This document shows positions 53,065-62,159 of a DNA stretch of 64,000 nt, in pieces. The translations under genes and the position numbers were made by a program. The stretch's first letter is position 1. Every line of letters starts with the position of its first letter. The notes beneath the pieces are model-generated. The model saw only the letters and a list, made by a program, of their open reading frames with translations. It searched no databases and was not told the origin of the DNA. Origin of the DNA: Mesorhizobium sp. WSM3860 (GTDB taxonomy: Bacteria > Pseudomonadota > Alphaproteobacteria > Rhizobiales > Rhizobiaceae); assembly GCF_002294995.1 (NCBI RefSeq), contig NZ_NSGF01000004.1, positions 248,001-312,000 on the forward strand. The letters run 5' to 3'.

Positions 53065-53130
53065 CGCTGATCCACTCCGCCCGTCGCTTGTCCCAGCAAG
53101 CGTAGATGGCGCCTGTCGTCCATTTCCGGC

Positions 53131-54237
53131 TTAACCTCCAAGGAGCGCGGCAATCATCGAGCCGTCGAATCCTTCGACGCTCTGCCTGCTCCTGATGAAG
53201 CCGAAACCCTGATCGAGCTCCCAATAGGTCCATGCCACATGGTGCGCTTCAGCCGCCTTGCGCACGGCGCGTACCCAGGAGGCGCGGCTTTCGGCATCCA
53301 CGCAGAAATTGAGCACACCGAATTCGTTCAGCATGACCGGGCAGCCATTGGTCGTGGACCAGCGCGCCAGATCGGCAAAATCCTGGGCGATCCGCGCCCC
53401 CGTCCAAGGCGCCGACAATTCCTCTTCAACGAGGTTGGCGGCTTCCTCGTCGCCGGCCGACCGCAGTCTGGAGATAAGCCGGCTCGCCTGGGCCATTTCC
53501 TTGCTTATGGGAAAGGGCAAGTCCGCGATGCGGGCGAGCGGCGAGGCATCCCAGTTCTCGCACTGGTGGGTAAAGGCCATGGGGGCGTAATAGTGAACGG
53601 CGGCAATCTGGTTGTCGTCGGCGAGCGGCGGCGTGCCGGCGATTTCCCAGATCCCCTGAAACCGTGACGGTCCCCAGACCAGCGTGTGGCGCGGACATTT
53701 CGCCCGCAGCGCTGCGGCGATCCGTTCCCGCAGCGCCAGCCAGGCGCTCCGTTCCATGGGTGGCTCGTTCAGCAGCTCGGGATAGACCCACTCCGCAGGC
53801 AGGTCGGCAACGACGACACGCAACGCCATCCAGGCCTGAAGCACTCGTCCCGCAGCCACCTCGGGATCGTTTCGAAAAGCCGCTACGAGCTCGCCAGAAG
53901 GATGCATGTCGAGAAGGACCGAAAAGCCCAGCCCGACAAGATCCCTGATCCCGTTCTGGATGCGGCGAAGCGTTGCCGGGTCGCCGCTGGAGACGAGATC
54001 GCCGTTGACCGGCAGCCGGATCGTTTCGAAGCCTGATTGGCGAAGCTTCTCAAGCGTGGCAGTGGCGGGAGCAAGCCCATCGTTTCGGTCGAGCCATCCG
54101 GGAAGGTTGAAGCCGCGCGATGGAACGTGGCCGGCCGTCGCCAGCGCAGCGGATTGTGGCAGAGGGGAAGCGGCGAAAACGGCTCCGGCGGCAAAGGCCA
54201 GCGCCTGTCGCCTCGATACCTTGGGCGGCGATGTCAT
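53131..54237 (-). CDS. GH5-type glycoside hydrolase with Tat signal
   Basis: A 368-residue cellulase-family hydrolase. A twin-arginine signal (SRRQALAFAAG) occupies the first 34 residues. The catalytic acid is Glu158 (LLNEPP) and the nucleophile Glu305 (LNEFGV), with HYYAPM between them as in GH5. Enzymes of this sort in polysaccharide loci (ExsH/EglC-like) trim the exported polymer or its length. It lies between the co-polymerase and polymerase genes in one operon, 20 bases after the former. Confidence 0.9.
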   Translation of the reverse strand: MTSPPKVSRRQALAFAAGAVFAASPLPQSAALATAGHVPSRGFNLPGWLDRNDGLAPATATLEKLRQSGFETIRLPVNGDLVSSGDPATLRRIQNGIRDLVGLGFSVLLDMHPSGELVAAFRNDPEVAAGRVLQAWMALRVVVADLPAEWVYPELLNEPPMERSAWLALRERIAAALRAKCPRHTLVWGPSRFQGIWEIAGTPPLADDNQIAAVHYYAPMAFTHQCENWDASPLARIADLPFPISKEMAQASRLISRLRSAGDEEAANLVEEELSAPWTGARIAQDFADLARWSTTNGCPVMLNEFGVLNFCVDAESRASWVRAVRKAAEAHHVAWTYWELDQGFGFIRSRQSVEGFDGSMIAALLGG

Positions 54238-54257
54238 CGATGCACCGCCTCCACGGT

Positions 54258-56417
54258 CTAGCCCCGGGCAGCGGCGCTGCGGCGCTGCTCGCCGGCCGCT
54301 CGCGGACTGTCGATCGCCCCGGCCGGCCGCGCGCCGTCCGGCGCGACGACAAGAGTGGCACTGCGGCCGATCTGGCCGGCGTCGAATTTTTGCGCGAGCA
54401 GCCTGGCGGCTTCCGAAGGCTGCTCGGAGGGGCTAAGCGCCAGAAGCGCAAGATCGGCTTTGGCGAAGAGCTCCGGATTCCAGCCGTTCTCATTGAGCGA
54501 AGGCGCGATCACCAGCACGAAATCGAACGCGCTCCCGGCTTCGGCCAGAATGCCACGGAACGAGTTGCGATCGGCAACGCCAGGACTTTTTTCCGCCACT
54601 GAGCTGCACACGACCGTCTGCAGACCGGTCGCGCCATCGATGAACAATCCGGCGCCGTCTGTCGTCGCGCTGGACAGATGATCGCCAATTTCCACCATCA
54701 GCACATTCTGATCGGCCCGTTGCATGCCGATGCCCAGCATCGCGCCCGCAATCCTTGCCTCGAAACTGCTGTGGATCGAAGACACGAGGATGACGAACGG
54801 TTTGCCGTGGTCGTTCAGGTGCAAGACCATCTGCCGCATGATCTTCAGGACGGCGAGCGAAAGCGTTTCGTTTCCGGTCTGGAAGAGCTGTTTCCTGATC
54901 GCCTTGATGTTTGAATAGGCGGTCCCGCCGGCGACGCCGGGCAGACGGTACTCGCCGAAATTGGCTGGCATCGGCAATGGCCGGGGGCTGACCGGCGCGC
55001 CGTCCTTACGGTCCACGGCCGGCTCCGGCACGGCGTCCTTCGGCGCCTGCGGGTCCTCTTGCGGCTGCGGGACCGGACCAAGCGTCAGAGCGAGGCCGCA
55101 TCCGGCGAGGAGTCCCAGAACGGCGCTCACCAAGAGAAGCAGGACGGGCTTCGGCCATGTTGGCTGGACAGGCGGCGAGGCCACGCCGATTTTGCGCGCT
55201 TCGGAAGTCTGCACGCCCTGCATCTGCGACGTTTCCTGCGCACGCTTGAGATAGTCGTCGAGCACGGCGCGCGCCGCCTGGGCCTTGGATTCCAGCTGCC
55301 GCAGCTGCACCTGCGCGATGTTCGAGTTCGTCGACTGCTGGCGCAGGGCTTCGAGCTTGTCCTGCAGCTTGCCGACATTTTGCACGGCAAGATCATAGCT
55401 GGCCTTCAACTGCTGCCTTATGCGATCCGCCTCGGCGGCCATCAGCCGCTTCAACCGCTCCAACTCGGATTGCAGCCGTCCGATGGTCGGGTGACGCGGC
55501 CCGTACATGGTTTGCAGGCTGGCAAGCTCGGTGGCGCGCTGGTTGTAGTCGTCGCGCAACTTGATGGCCGAGGTGGAGGTAAGAATATCCGCAAGCTTGG
55601 CGAGTCCGGCCGGCGAACTGCCCGCAGCCAGCGCCTGATTGTACCGGTCCTTGGCCTGGTCGGCGTCGCCCTGGGCGGCGATCAGCTGCGTCGTCAACTG
55701 ATCGAGCTGCGACTGCAGCGTGCCGCCATCCGTCGAATTCACGATATTGTATTTCGTCTTGAAATCCTCGACCGCCCGCTCGGCGTCGCTGACGTCCTTC
55801 TGCAGGCCGGAGATCCTGTCCGTGAGCAGCGTATTCACGTCGCTGTTGGCGGTCTCGCGTTCTCCCACCAGGCCTGCCCGGTACTGATCGACGATGGCAT
55901 TGGCGATGCGCGCGGCCTTTTCCGGCGACGGTGACGTGAAGCTGACATTGATGACGTAGGTCAGCCCTTCGCGCTCTACAGATACCTTGCTCTGGAAGCG
56001 CTTGAAGGCGGCGTCCTGCGGCGCGCTTGCGCCGGCTCCGAACAGCGACAGCAGACGCGAAGTCAGGCCGCCGCCGGCGAATTCCGAATCGCTGTCGAGC
56101 TTCTGGCTTTGGAAGACGGCGCCGAGGAGGTCAGGCGACTGGATGACGAAGACCTGGCTGGCGATGGCGGCGCTGTCGGAGCCGATCCCCGGAAGCACGT
56201 TGTTGAAATTGGTCGCGCGCGTGTCGCGAGGGTCGATCAGGATCGAGGCCGTTGCGGTATAGCTTGGTTTGGTCACCGCAAGATAGGAGAGCGCCAGCAG
56301 CACTGCCGCGCCGGCGATGGCAAGCACCATCACGCGACGCGCCCAAAGAATGGCCCACACGGCACCTATGTCGAACAGCGGCGGAAGAGTGCGCTCGTCG
56401 ATCCTGGCTGGCTTCAT
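54258..56417 (-). CDS. ExoP/Wzz-type polysaccharide co-polymerase with degenerate tyrosine-kinase domain
   Basis: A 719-residue inner-membrane protein. TM1 is near residues 29-48, the Wzz domain and coiled-coil/GNVR region spans 50-420 (YGPRHPTIGRLQSELERL), and TM2 is near 424-446 after a PxxP-rich VASPPVQPTWPKP. The cytoplasmic part looks like a BY-kinase (SNIKAIRKQLF, FVILVSSI), but Walker A is lost (SSIHSSFEARIAG at 546-558 has no GKS/T) and Walker A' reads VLMVEIGDH instead of the usual acidic D-x-D. The C-terminus has no tyrosine cluster. So it probably controls chain length without kinase activity. Confidence 0.9.
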   Translation of the reverse strand: MKPARIDERTLPPLFDIGAVWAILWARRVMVLAIAGAAVLLALSYLAVTKPSYTATASILIDPRDTRATNFNNVLPGIGSDSAAIASQVFVIQSPDLLGAVFQSQKLDSDSEFAGGGLTSRLLSLFGAGASAPQDAAFKRFQSKVSVEREGLTYVINVSFTSPSPEKAARIANAIVDQYRAGLVGERETANSDVNTLLTDRISGLQKDVSDAERAVEDFKTKYNIVNSTDGGTLQSQLDQLTTQLIAAQGDADQAKDRYNQALAAGSSPAGLAKLADILTSTSAIKLRDDYNQRATELASLQTMYGPRHPTIGRLQSELERLKRLMAAEADRIRQQLKASYDLAVQNVGKLQDKLEALRQQSTNSNIAQVQLRQLESKAQAARAVLDDYLKRAQETSQMQGVQTSEARKIGVASPPVQPTWPKPVLLLLVSAVLGLLAGCGLALTLGPVPQPQEDPQAPKDAVPEPAVDRKDGAPVSPRPLPMPANFGEYRLPGVAGGTAYSNIKAIRKQLFQTGNETLSLAVLKIMRQMVLHLNDHGKPFVILVSSIHSSFEARIAGAMLGIGMQRADQNVLMVEIGDHLSSATTDGAGLFIDGATGLQTVVCSSVAEKSPGVADRNSFRGILAEAGSAFDFVLVIAPSLNENGWNPELFAKADLALLALSPSEQPSEAARLLAQKFDAGQIGRSATLVVAPDGARPAGAIDSPRAAGEQRRSAAARG

Positions 56418-56656
56418 CGATTTTCCTCGTCGAGAGCCGCGATTTCACGACCTCACTCGTCTCCACATTATTAAGGATTATCGTTAGCCATCCGTTAAGG
56501 GTGGCGGCGTGACGATGGGCTCGGCGCTGGCGATGCCGGTAACCATGCGAAGCGTTCGCGCTGGCGCGGTTGCGGCATTTTGCTTATGCAGGATCGGGTT
56601 TTGAGCGTCGTCGTAGGTGCGGGGTAGCCCATCGCCGATCGTCTCAGGAGGCGAGG

Positions 56657-58069
56657 TTGAAGGACAATACAGGGAACCGCGAGGCCGCCTCGGGGGCAGC
56701 GGCCAGCCCGGCGACCGACATGCGCATGTCGGTCACGGCGCTTGCCAAGAGCGGCGCCGTGGCCGGCATCATCAAGCTTGCCAGCGCGGGCCTGTCCTTC
56801 CTGATGTTCGTGGCCGTGGCGATGGTGACGAACGAACGCGAGTTCGGCCTTTACAGTGCCACTTACGCCGGCGCGAGCCTGGTTTCTTTCTTCGCTTCGG
56901 TGGGCCAGCAGAGCACCGTGCTCAGGTTCTGGCCTCAATATGCCGGGCTGGGCGATCTCGGCTCGGCTCACGGGCTGATGGCACGCGCCATTCTCGTGGC
57001 ACTGGCCGGGCTTGTCGGTACCAGCCTGCTGATCATCGTGGTGGGATTCCTGCCCTTCATCGGCAGGGGAACGCCGGAATGGCTGCCGCTATGCGTGGCG
57101 GCGGCTGTGCTGTCGTTCTCGCTCGGCTGGTCGGAGTTTACCTCGGGCGCTTTCAGGGCCAAAAACGCGCTGATATCCGGCCTGCTGCCGCGAGACATCA
57201 TTTGGCGCGCGGCGACAATCGCCGCCGTTGCGGCGCTGCACTTCATGCAAGTGAAGATCGATGCGATCGCGGCGACATATCTGACGGCACTGCTGCTCAT
57301 CCTCTCGGTCGTCCCGCAAACAATCGTGCTGGTGCGCGACACGGCGCGGTCAGATCGCGGCGGTCTCACGGAAGGGCAAAAGCAGGAATTCAAGACGGTG
57401 ACGCTTGGCCTGTGGGGCGTCACCTCGCTGCCGCCCGCGCTTGGCCAGGTCAGCACCCTGCTCGTGGCGATGATCCTGGGGCCAGAGTCGGCAGGCGCGA
57501 TCTTCGTGGCGGACCGGACCACGCGCTTCGTGACCCTTGCCCTTAACGGCATCAACCAGGCGCTGGCGCCGCAGATATCGGCTGCCTTCTACAGCGGCGA
57601 CAGGGCTCACGTTCAACGCATCACCAGCCTCGCCGCGCTCGGCGGCTCGGCCATTGCGCTGTGCGTGCTGGCGTCCTTCTGGATATTCGGCGACTTCATC
57701 CTGTCGATCTTCAATCCGGCCTATGCGACGCCGACCATGAGGGCGACGCTCGTCATCTTCGGCATAGGGGCGACGTTCGGCACCGCCTGCGGCCCGATCG
57801 AAGTCCTGTTGCAGTTGACGGGTCTGCAGCATGCGCTCTTCAAGGTGCTGGTCGTCGTCAACATTGTCGGACTTTGCGTGACGGCCGTGGCAACTTACTA
57901 CCTCGGGTCCATAGGCGCGGCACTCAGCATTGCCGGAACCGTCATCGCATGGACGGCCTTAGGGGTATTGATCGCCCGGCGCAGAATCGGCATCAACCCG
58001 TCGATCCTCGGCTTGTCCCTGGACAGGATCGGGCTGGTGCCTCATGCCCTCCTGAAGGGGCGCACGTGA
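56657..58069 (+). CDS. Wzx-type oligosaccharide flippase
   Basis: A 470-residue MATE/MOP-superfamily membrane protein with about 12-14 hydrophobic segments (GIIKLASAGLSFLMFVAVA, YLGSIGAALSIAGTVIAW). It would flip lipid-linked oligosaccharide units to the periplasm. I choose the TTG at 56657 because AGGAGG precedes it with five-base spacing; the first in-frame ATGs (56720, 56726) would cut residues before the first helix. It is divergent from the co-polymerase gene across a 239-bp spacer and overlaps the next glycosyltransferase by four bases (GTGA). Confidence 0.87.
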   Translation: MKDNTGNREAASGAAASPATDMRMSVTALAKSGAVAGIIKLASAGLSFLMFVAVAMVTNEREFGLYSATYAGASLVSFFASVGQQSTVLRFWPQYAGLGDLGSAHGLMARAILVALAGLVGTSLLIIVVGFLPFIGRGTPEWLPLCVAAAVLSFSLGWSEFTSGAFRAKNALISGLLPRDIIWRAATIAAVAALHFMQVKIDAIAATYLTALLLILSVVPQTIVLVRDTARSDRGGLTEGQKQEFKTVTLGLWGVTSLPPALGQVSTLLVAMILGPESAGAIFVADRTTRFVTLALNGINQALAPQISAAFYSGDRAHVQRITSLAALGGSAIALCVLASFWIFGDFILSIFNPAYATPTMRATLVIFGIGATFGTACGPIEVLLQLTGLQHALFKVLVVVNIVGLCVTAVATYYLGSIGAALSIAGTVIAWTALGVLIARRRIGINPSILGLSLDRIGLVPHALLKGRT

Positions 58070-59160
58070 AGATCGTCCAAGTGCAGACCCAGGCGGAGGC
58101 AGCGGGGGCGCAGCGCATCTCCGATATGGTGGGCGAGGGATTGCGGGCGCGCGGGCACGAGGTGCGCACCGTCTTCATGTATCGCAAGACCGAAGCCTAC
58201 GACCGCGATCCCAACGCGGATTTCGTCCTGACGGATCGACCGCGCGGATTGCCCGGGCAGATCCGGGCGACTATCGGCCTGGCGCGATATCTGCGCGCGG
58301 CCCGTCCCGACGCAGTCATCACTTACCAACACTATGGCAACATCTTCGGCACGATCGGCGCCCGGCTGGCCGGCGTCAGGCACATCGTCGCAAACCAAAG
58401 CGGCGTCCCGCAAAGCAAGGGCGTCATGGGGCTGCTCTCCCAGATCGACAAGCTGATGGGCACGGTCGGCCTTTACCAGGCGAATGTCGTCAATTCCGGT
58501 TGGACGCAAGCGCAGTTCGATCGCTATCCGTGCTCCTACCGGCGGCGTATGCGTCGCATCGATCACGGCGTACCCGCGCCGGGCGAGGAATTCGACAAGG
58601 CAGCGGCGCGCGCCGCCTTCGGCCTGCCGCAGGACGTTTGGCTGGCCGTATCATCCGGCCGACTGACGCGGATGAAGAACCAGATCGCGCTTGTCGGCGC
58701 GCTCGATCGACTGCCCGATGTCCATGTCGCGCTGGCAGGCGCGGGGCCGGAGCGCGAGGCGCTCGTCGCCTTTGCCGAGAGCCGCGGCGTTGCTGACCGC
58801 CTGCATCTCGTCGGCGAGGTTCCGCCGGCGCGCATTTTCGAGTTCCTCGCGGCCGGTGACGCCTACGCGTTTGCCTCGATGACGGAGACCTTTGGCCTCG
58901 CCTGCGTCGAAGCAGCCATTTCCGGGCTGCCGGTCGTTGCAAGCAACCTCGACGTCTTGCGCGAGGTGCTGACCGCGGAGGATGGCTCTCCGGCCGCGCT
59001 GTTCGTCGAGGCCGATGCCGCCGGCATGGCCAGGGGCCTTGGCGATCTGTTTGCGCGGCCGGAAGCCAAGGCCAGGCTTTCGGAGGCGGGACGGCGGCTG
59101 CGGGACAAGTATTCGCCGGCCAGGATGTGCGCGGGCTACGAGGCGCTACTGCTTGCCTGA
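58066..59160 (+). CDS. Glycosyltransferase family 4/1 (GT-B fold)
   Basis: A 364-residue GT-B glycosyltransferase. The N-terminal half begins KIVQVQTQAEAAGAQRI; the C-terminal half has SSGRLTRMKNQIALVGAL and the EX7E donor-site motif in TETFGLACVEAA. GTG at 58066 overlaps the flippase stop. Its 3' end overlaps the convergent neighbour's 3' end by 15 bases. It presumably adds one sugar of the repeat unit; donor unknown. Confidence 0.9.
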   Translation: MKIVQVQTQAEAAGAQRISDMVGEGLRARGHEVRTVFMYRKTEAYDRDPNADFVLTDRPRGLPGQIRATIGLARYLRAARPDAVITYQHYGNIFGTIGARLAGVRHIVANQSGVPQSKGVMGLLSQIDKLMGTVGLYQANVVNSGWTQAQFDRYPCSYRRRMRRIDHGVPAPGEEFDKAAARAAFGLPQDVWLAVSSGRLTRMKNQIALVGALDRLPDVHVALAGAGPEREALVAFAESRGVADRLHLVGEVPPARIFEFLAAGDAYAFASMTETFGLACVEAAISGLPVVASNLDVLREVLTAEDGSPAALFVEADAAGMARGLGDLFARPEAKARLSEAGRRLRDKYSPARMCAGYEALLLA

Positions 59161-60621
59161 CCGCTTGCGCACGGCGGCGATCCCGTCGATCACTTCCAGG
59201 CGCCCCGCCCGGTTGAGCGTGTGGATTTTCGGATAGGGAAAGTCGCCGGTCGCATCGATCGGCAGCGGCGGCGACAGCCGCATCGTCTGCTGGTTGAGCT
59301 CCAGCAGCTCCGAAAGGCCCAGTCCGCCGCCGTAACCCAGCGTCCCGTCCTGGACCGGAAGAAGCATGCGGCCGTCGCGGTTGCGGACGAAGGCTCCGCC
59401 GGGGCGGGCCATGCGGTGGTCGATCAGGATCGGGTTCGCCGGATGCGGCCGCCATGGACCGGCAAGCGCGAGGGCGGAGAAAATCACCAGCGTGTCGGAA
59501 GTGCTTCCATGGCCGTCACGATCCGTGGCGAACAGCCAGAGCATGCCTTCATGCTCGAACAAGGTGGCATCGGAAATCTCGCCTTCGACCAGCACGGTCT
59601 CGGCAAGCCAGCTGTCCGGGAAGCCCGAGGCGCGGTAGAGCGTGAGCTTGCCGCTGGCGCTCGCCTCCGGCAGCATCCAGATCGCGCCGTCGCGCTCGAA
59701 TACTTGCGGGTAGGAGAGGTGGTGGGCCTCCTCCAGCACGACCCGAGGCTCACCGGGCACGCCGTCTGCATCGAACGGGACAACGGAAATGACCGCCTTC
59801 CCGGTCGCGTGCGGATAGTCCTCGGCGAACACGAAGGGCTGACCCTGCCACCAGAAGGGGAACGGGTCGGCATAGAAATGATCGCCCGGGTCCGGCAGCA
59901 CCGACCAGCCGGTGCCGAGCTTGCCGGTATCGGCGACACCCGGCGCATCGGTAAAGCGATAGCCGACACGCCAATGCGCGTGGCGGAAGCGCGCGCGCCG
60001 AAGCGCTTCCCGGCCGAGCCGCGGCAGCGCCGCGCCGAGATAGGCGGATGTGAACCGGCCTCGCTCGCCACGACCATGGATTTCAGCAACTGCCTCTCGT
60101 GGCAGCCGGTCCGACGCGAACGCGCGGGTGACCGACTGAACCAGAGTGATGGTGCGGGCGAACACGTCGTCGGTGCCGAGTGCGGTCGATTCGCGCTTGT
60201 CGATCATGGGCCGCGCCCGGCCGACCACGGTCTTTCCGTCGAGCACGGCCTCGATCACCGGGAGCCTGCCGGCCGCGACGGCAATTGCAGCCGAGAGATC
60301 GGCGCTGGATCCGTCGAAGCGAAGACCGATGGTGGGAACATTCGACAAGGCGGCATCGCCGGCAAGATCGAGCCTCAACACGGCCGGGCGGCTGCCGGGC
60401 CGTGCCGGGATTGCTTGCACCGCGGAGCCGAGAAGGGGGCCGCGCCGGCGGAAAAGACGTTGCTCGAACTGGAAGGCGGCCTTTGCCGCGGCCGGCCAGG
60501 TTGCCGGCCCGGGCTGATGCGCCACCGCGACATCGTGGCCGTCCGCCTCCAGACGCTCTAGGGCGAGCTGCTGCCAATGGCGGGGCGCCGATTGCGGAAC
60601 GATGACCTCGATCGCCAGCAT
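59146..60621 (-). CDS. Glucosamine-inositolphosphorylceramide-transferase-like protein
   Basis: A 491-residue protein. Residues about 1-180 resemble a formyltransferase-N-like Rossmann region (IEVIVPQSAPRHWQQLALERL, GLRFDG). The C-terminal ~270 residues form a five-bladed propeller-like repeat (GDHFYADPFPFWWQGQPFVFAEDY, SYPQVFERDGAIWMLPEAS, ISDATLFEHEGMLWLFATD, HPANPILIDHRMARPGGAFV; each a separate blade) as in the N-terminal domain of plant GINT1. In bacteria these proteins occur in surface-polysaccharide loci; the activity is unknown. It is convergent with the GT4 gene, overlapping by 15 bases. Confidence 0.72.
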   Translation of the reverse strand: MLAIEVIVPQSAPRHWQQLALERLEADGHDVAVAHQPGPATWPAAAKAAFQFEQRLFRRRGPLLGSAVQAIPARPGSRPAVLRLDLAGDAALSNVPTIGLRFDGSSADLSAAIAVAAGRLPVIEAVLDGKTVVGRARPMIDKRESTALGTDDVFARTITLVQSVTRAFASDRLPREAVAEIHGRGERGRFTSAYLGAALPRLGREALRRARFRHAHWRVGYRFTDAPGVADTGKLGTGWSVLPDPGDHFYADPFPFWWQGQPFVFAEDYPHATGKAVISVVPFDADGVPGEPRVVLEEAHHLSYPQVFERDGAIWMLPEASASGKLTLYRASGFPDSWLAETVLVEGEISDATLFEHEGMLWLFATDRDGHGSTSDTLVIFSALALAGPWRPHPANPILIDHRMARPGGAFVRNRDGRMLLPVQDGTLGYGGGLGLSELLELNQQTMRLSPPLPIDATGDFPYPKIHTLNRAGRLEVIDGIAAVRKRSGKQ

Positions 60622-60902
60622 GTCTTGCGCGGCTATGTCCTGCTCGGATTTCCAACAATGAGGAACGAGAGACTGGCCGAAAATACTTACATCGGCGTTA
60701 CACGCAAAATCGGATTCCTACTTTTTTTGGCATGATGTTCGACTTGCGATCCCGAAGCGGTTGTGGTCTCCGCCCGGCCGGCAATGCAACGCAACATTAG
60801 CGGTTTCGGCATATACCAAGATTCGAACAATCGCGGCGGTCGGTCTTGACCTGGAACGTAAGACGTCGTCGATAGACCGCTGTCCCTGCCGGTTCGGATC
60901 AC

Positions 60903-62060
60903 ATGTTTGAAGTCACTGCCGAGGATGCGTTCGATTTCCGCTCGAGCGAGTACGCTGAGCTCTTCGCCAGCTCGGCGGCAACCGCTTTTCAGCATCCGAT
61001 TTGGCTCGCGCAACTTTATGAGAGGCTCGTGCGCCAAGGCGCCGCCACGCCACTGATCATCGTCGTTCGCGTGCGTGCGAGCGGAAGGCTCGCGATGGTC
61101 CTGCCGCTGGTGAGGCGCCGCTACACGCTGCTGAAGGTCGTGGAATTCGCGGATATGCGGGTTTCGGACTATGTCTCGCCCGTCGCCGACGAGGAGACCT
61201 TCTCCCGCATCCTTGCCGACGCCCGCACCGTCGCCGCCATCCGCAAGCATCTGCGGCCATACGATCTCCTGCGCATCGGCAAGCTGGCGGACCGCTCCTT
61301 GGCGATGGAGCGCCTGCTTGGCGTCGACAAGCGCGACAGCATGGGCATGAGCGCCTATTCCAGCAAGCTGGAGCCGACATTCGCCAGCTGGCGCGAGCAG
61401 CGGCTGGACCAGTCCTATCGCAAGGAGCTGGACAAGAAATCCCGGCAGCTCAACCGCATGGGAGAGGCGCGCTTCGAATGCGTTGACGGCCCGGCCGCGG
61501 TCCGCACGACATTCGATGCCCTCAAGCTCTATCGCGGCAAACGCTTCGACGGCAGCAACGGTCCCGCCGACCTTTTACAGCTGCCTTCCTATTTCGATTT
61601 CTACCTGGCCGTGGCCAATGAAGGATGCGGCGGCTTCGCCCGCACCTATGCAATCTGGATGAACGGCCAGCCGATCGCCGGCGCGCTCGGGCTCGAGCAC
61701 CGCGGCTCGCTCCTGGTCATCCTCGGCGGCTTCGACGAGGCCGGCTACCGGAAGCAGTCCATCGGCAGCCTGATGTTCGAGCAGATCGCCCGCGACTGCA
61801 TCGAGCGGGGCGATCACCACCTCGATTTCACCATCGGCGACGAGCCCTACAAGCGCGTCTTCGGCGGCCGGCCTTCACCGATGTGGCAAATCTACCGTGC
61901 AGGAAGTCCGCTCGGCTATGCGGCGCATCTGACGGTGGAGAAATTGCCGGCGGCAAAGGCGCTGGCGCGGCATATCCTGGAGGCCGCGCATGTCAAGACG
62001 GCCAAGCCTTCGGCTGTCATCGTGCCGCCGGCTGCCGACGAGGCCGCCGAGTCGTCCTGA
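60903..62060 (+). CDS. BioF2/FemAB-like GNAT acyltransferase
   Basis: A 385-residue double-GNAT protein of the CelD/BcsL type. ATAFQHPIWLAQLYERL, PLVRRRYTLLKVVEFADMR in the N-terminal half and SYRKELDKKSRQLNRMG, GALGLEHRGSLLVILGGFDE, GSLMFEQIARDCIERG with DFTIGDEPYKRVFG in the C-terminal half are the recognised blocks. Members acylate sugars or transfer amino acids in polysaccharide biosynthesis. It stands alone, 281 bp after the divergent GINT1-like gene start. The acyl donor and acceptor are unknown. Confidence 0.85.
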   Translation: MFEVTAEDAFDFRSSEYAELFASSAATAFQHPIWLAQLYERLVRQGAATPLIIVVRVRASGRLAMVLPLVRRRYTLLKVVEFADMRVSDYVSPVADEETFSRILADARTVAAIRKHLRPYDLLRIGKLADRSLAMERLLGVDKRDSMGMSAYSSKLEPTFASWREQRLDQSYRKELDKKSRQLNRMGEARFECVDGPAAVRTTFDALKLYRGKRFDGSNGPADLLQLPSYFDFYLAVANEGCGGFARTYAIWMNGQPIAGALGLEHRGSLLVILGGFDEAGYRKQSIGSLMFEQIARDCIERGDHHLDFTIGDEPYKRVFGGRPSPMWQIYRAGSPLGYAAHLTVEKLPAAKALARHILEAAHVKTAKPSAVIVPPAADEAAESS

Positions 62061-62159
62061 TTGAAACGGTCGGGTTCCGACGCCTTACGCTTGCGTCAGG
62101 CGGTCGCGCACGCCTATGCCGAATCGTACTTTGAACGAAATGCGCCGCCTGATCCGCAA

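Noticed and set aside
51188..53233. Long minus-strand frame overlapping the polymerase gene
   Set aside because: Low-complexity Arg-rich translation lacking hydrophobic segments; the alternative frame encodes a normal polytopic membrane protein.
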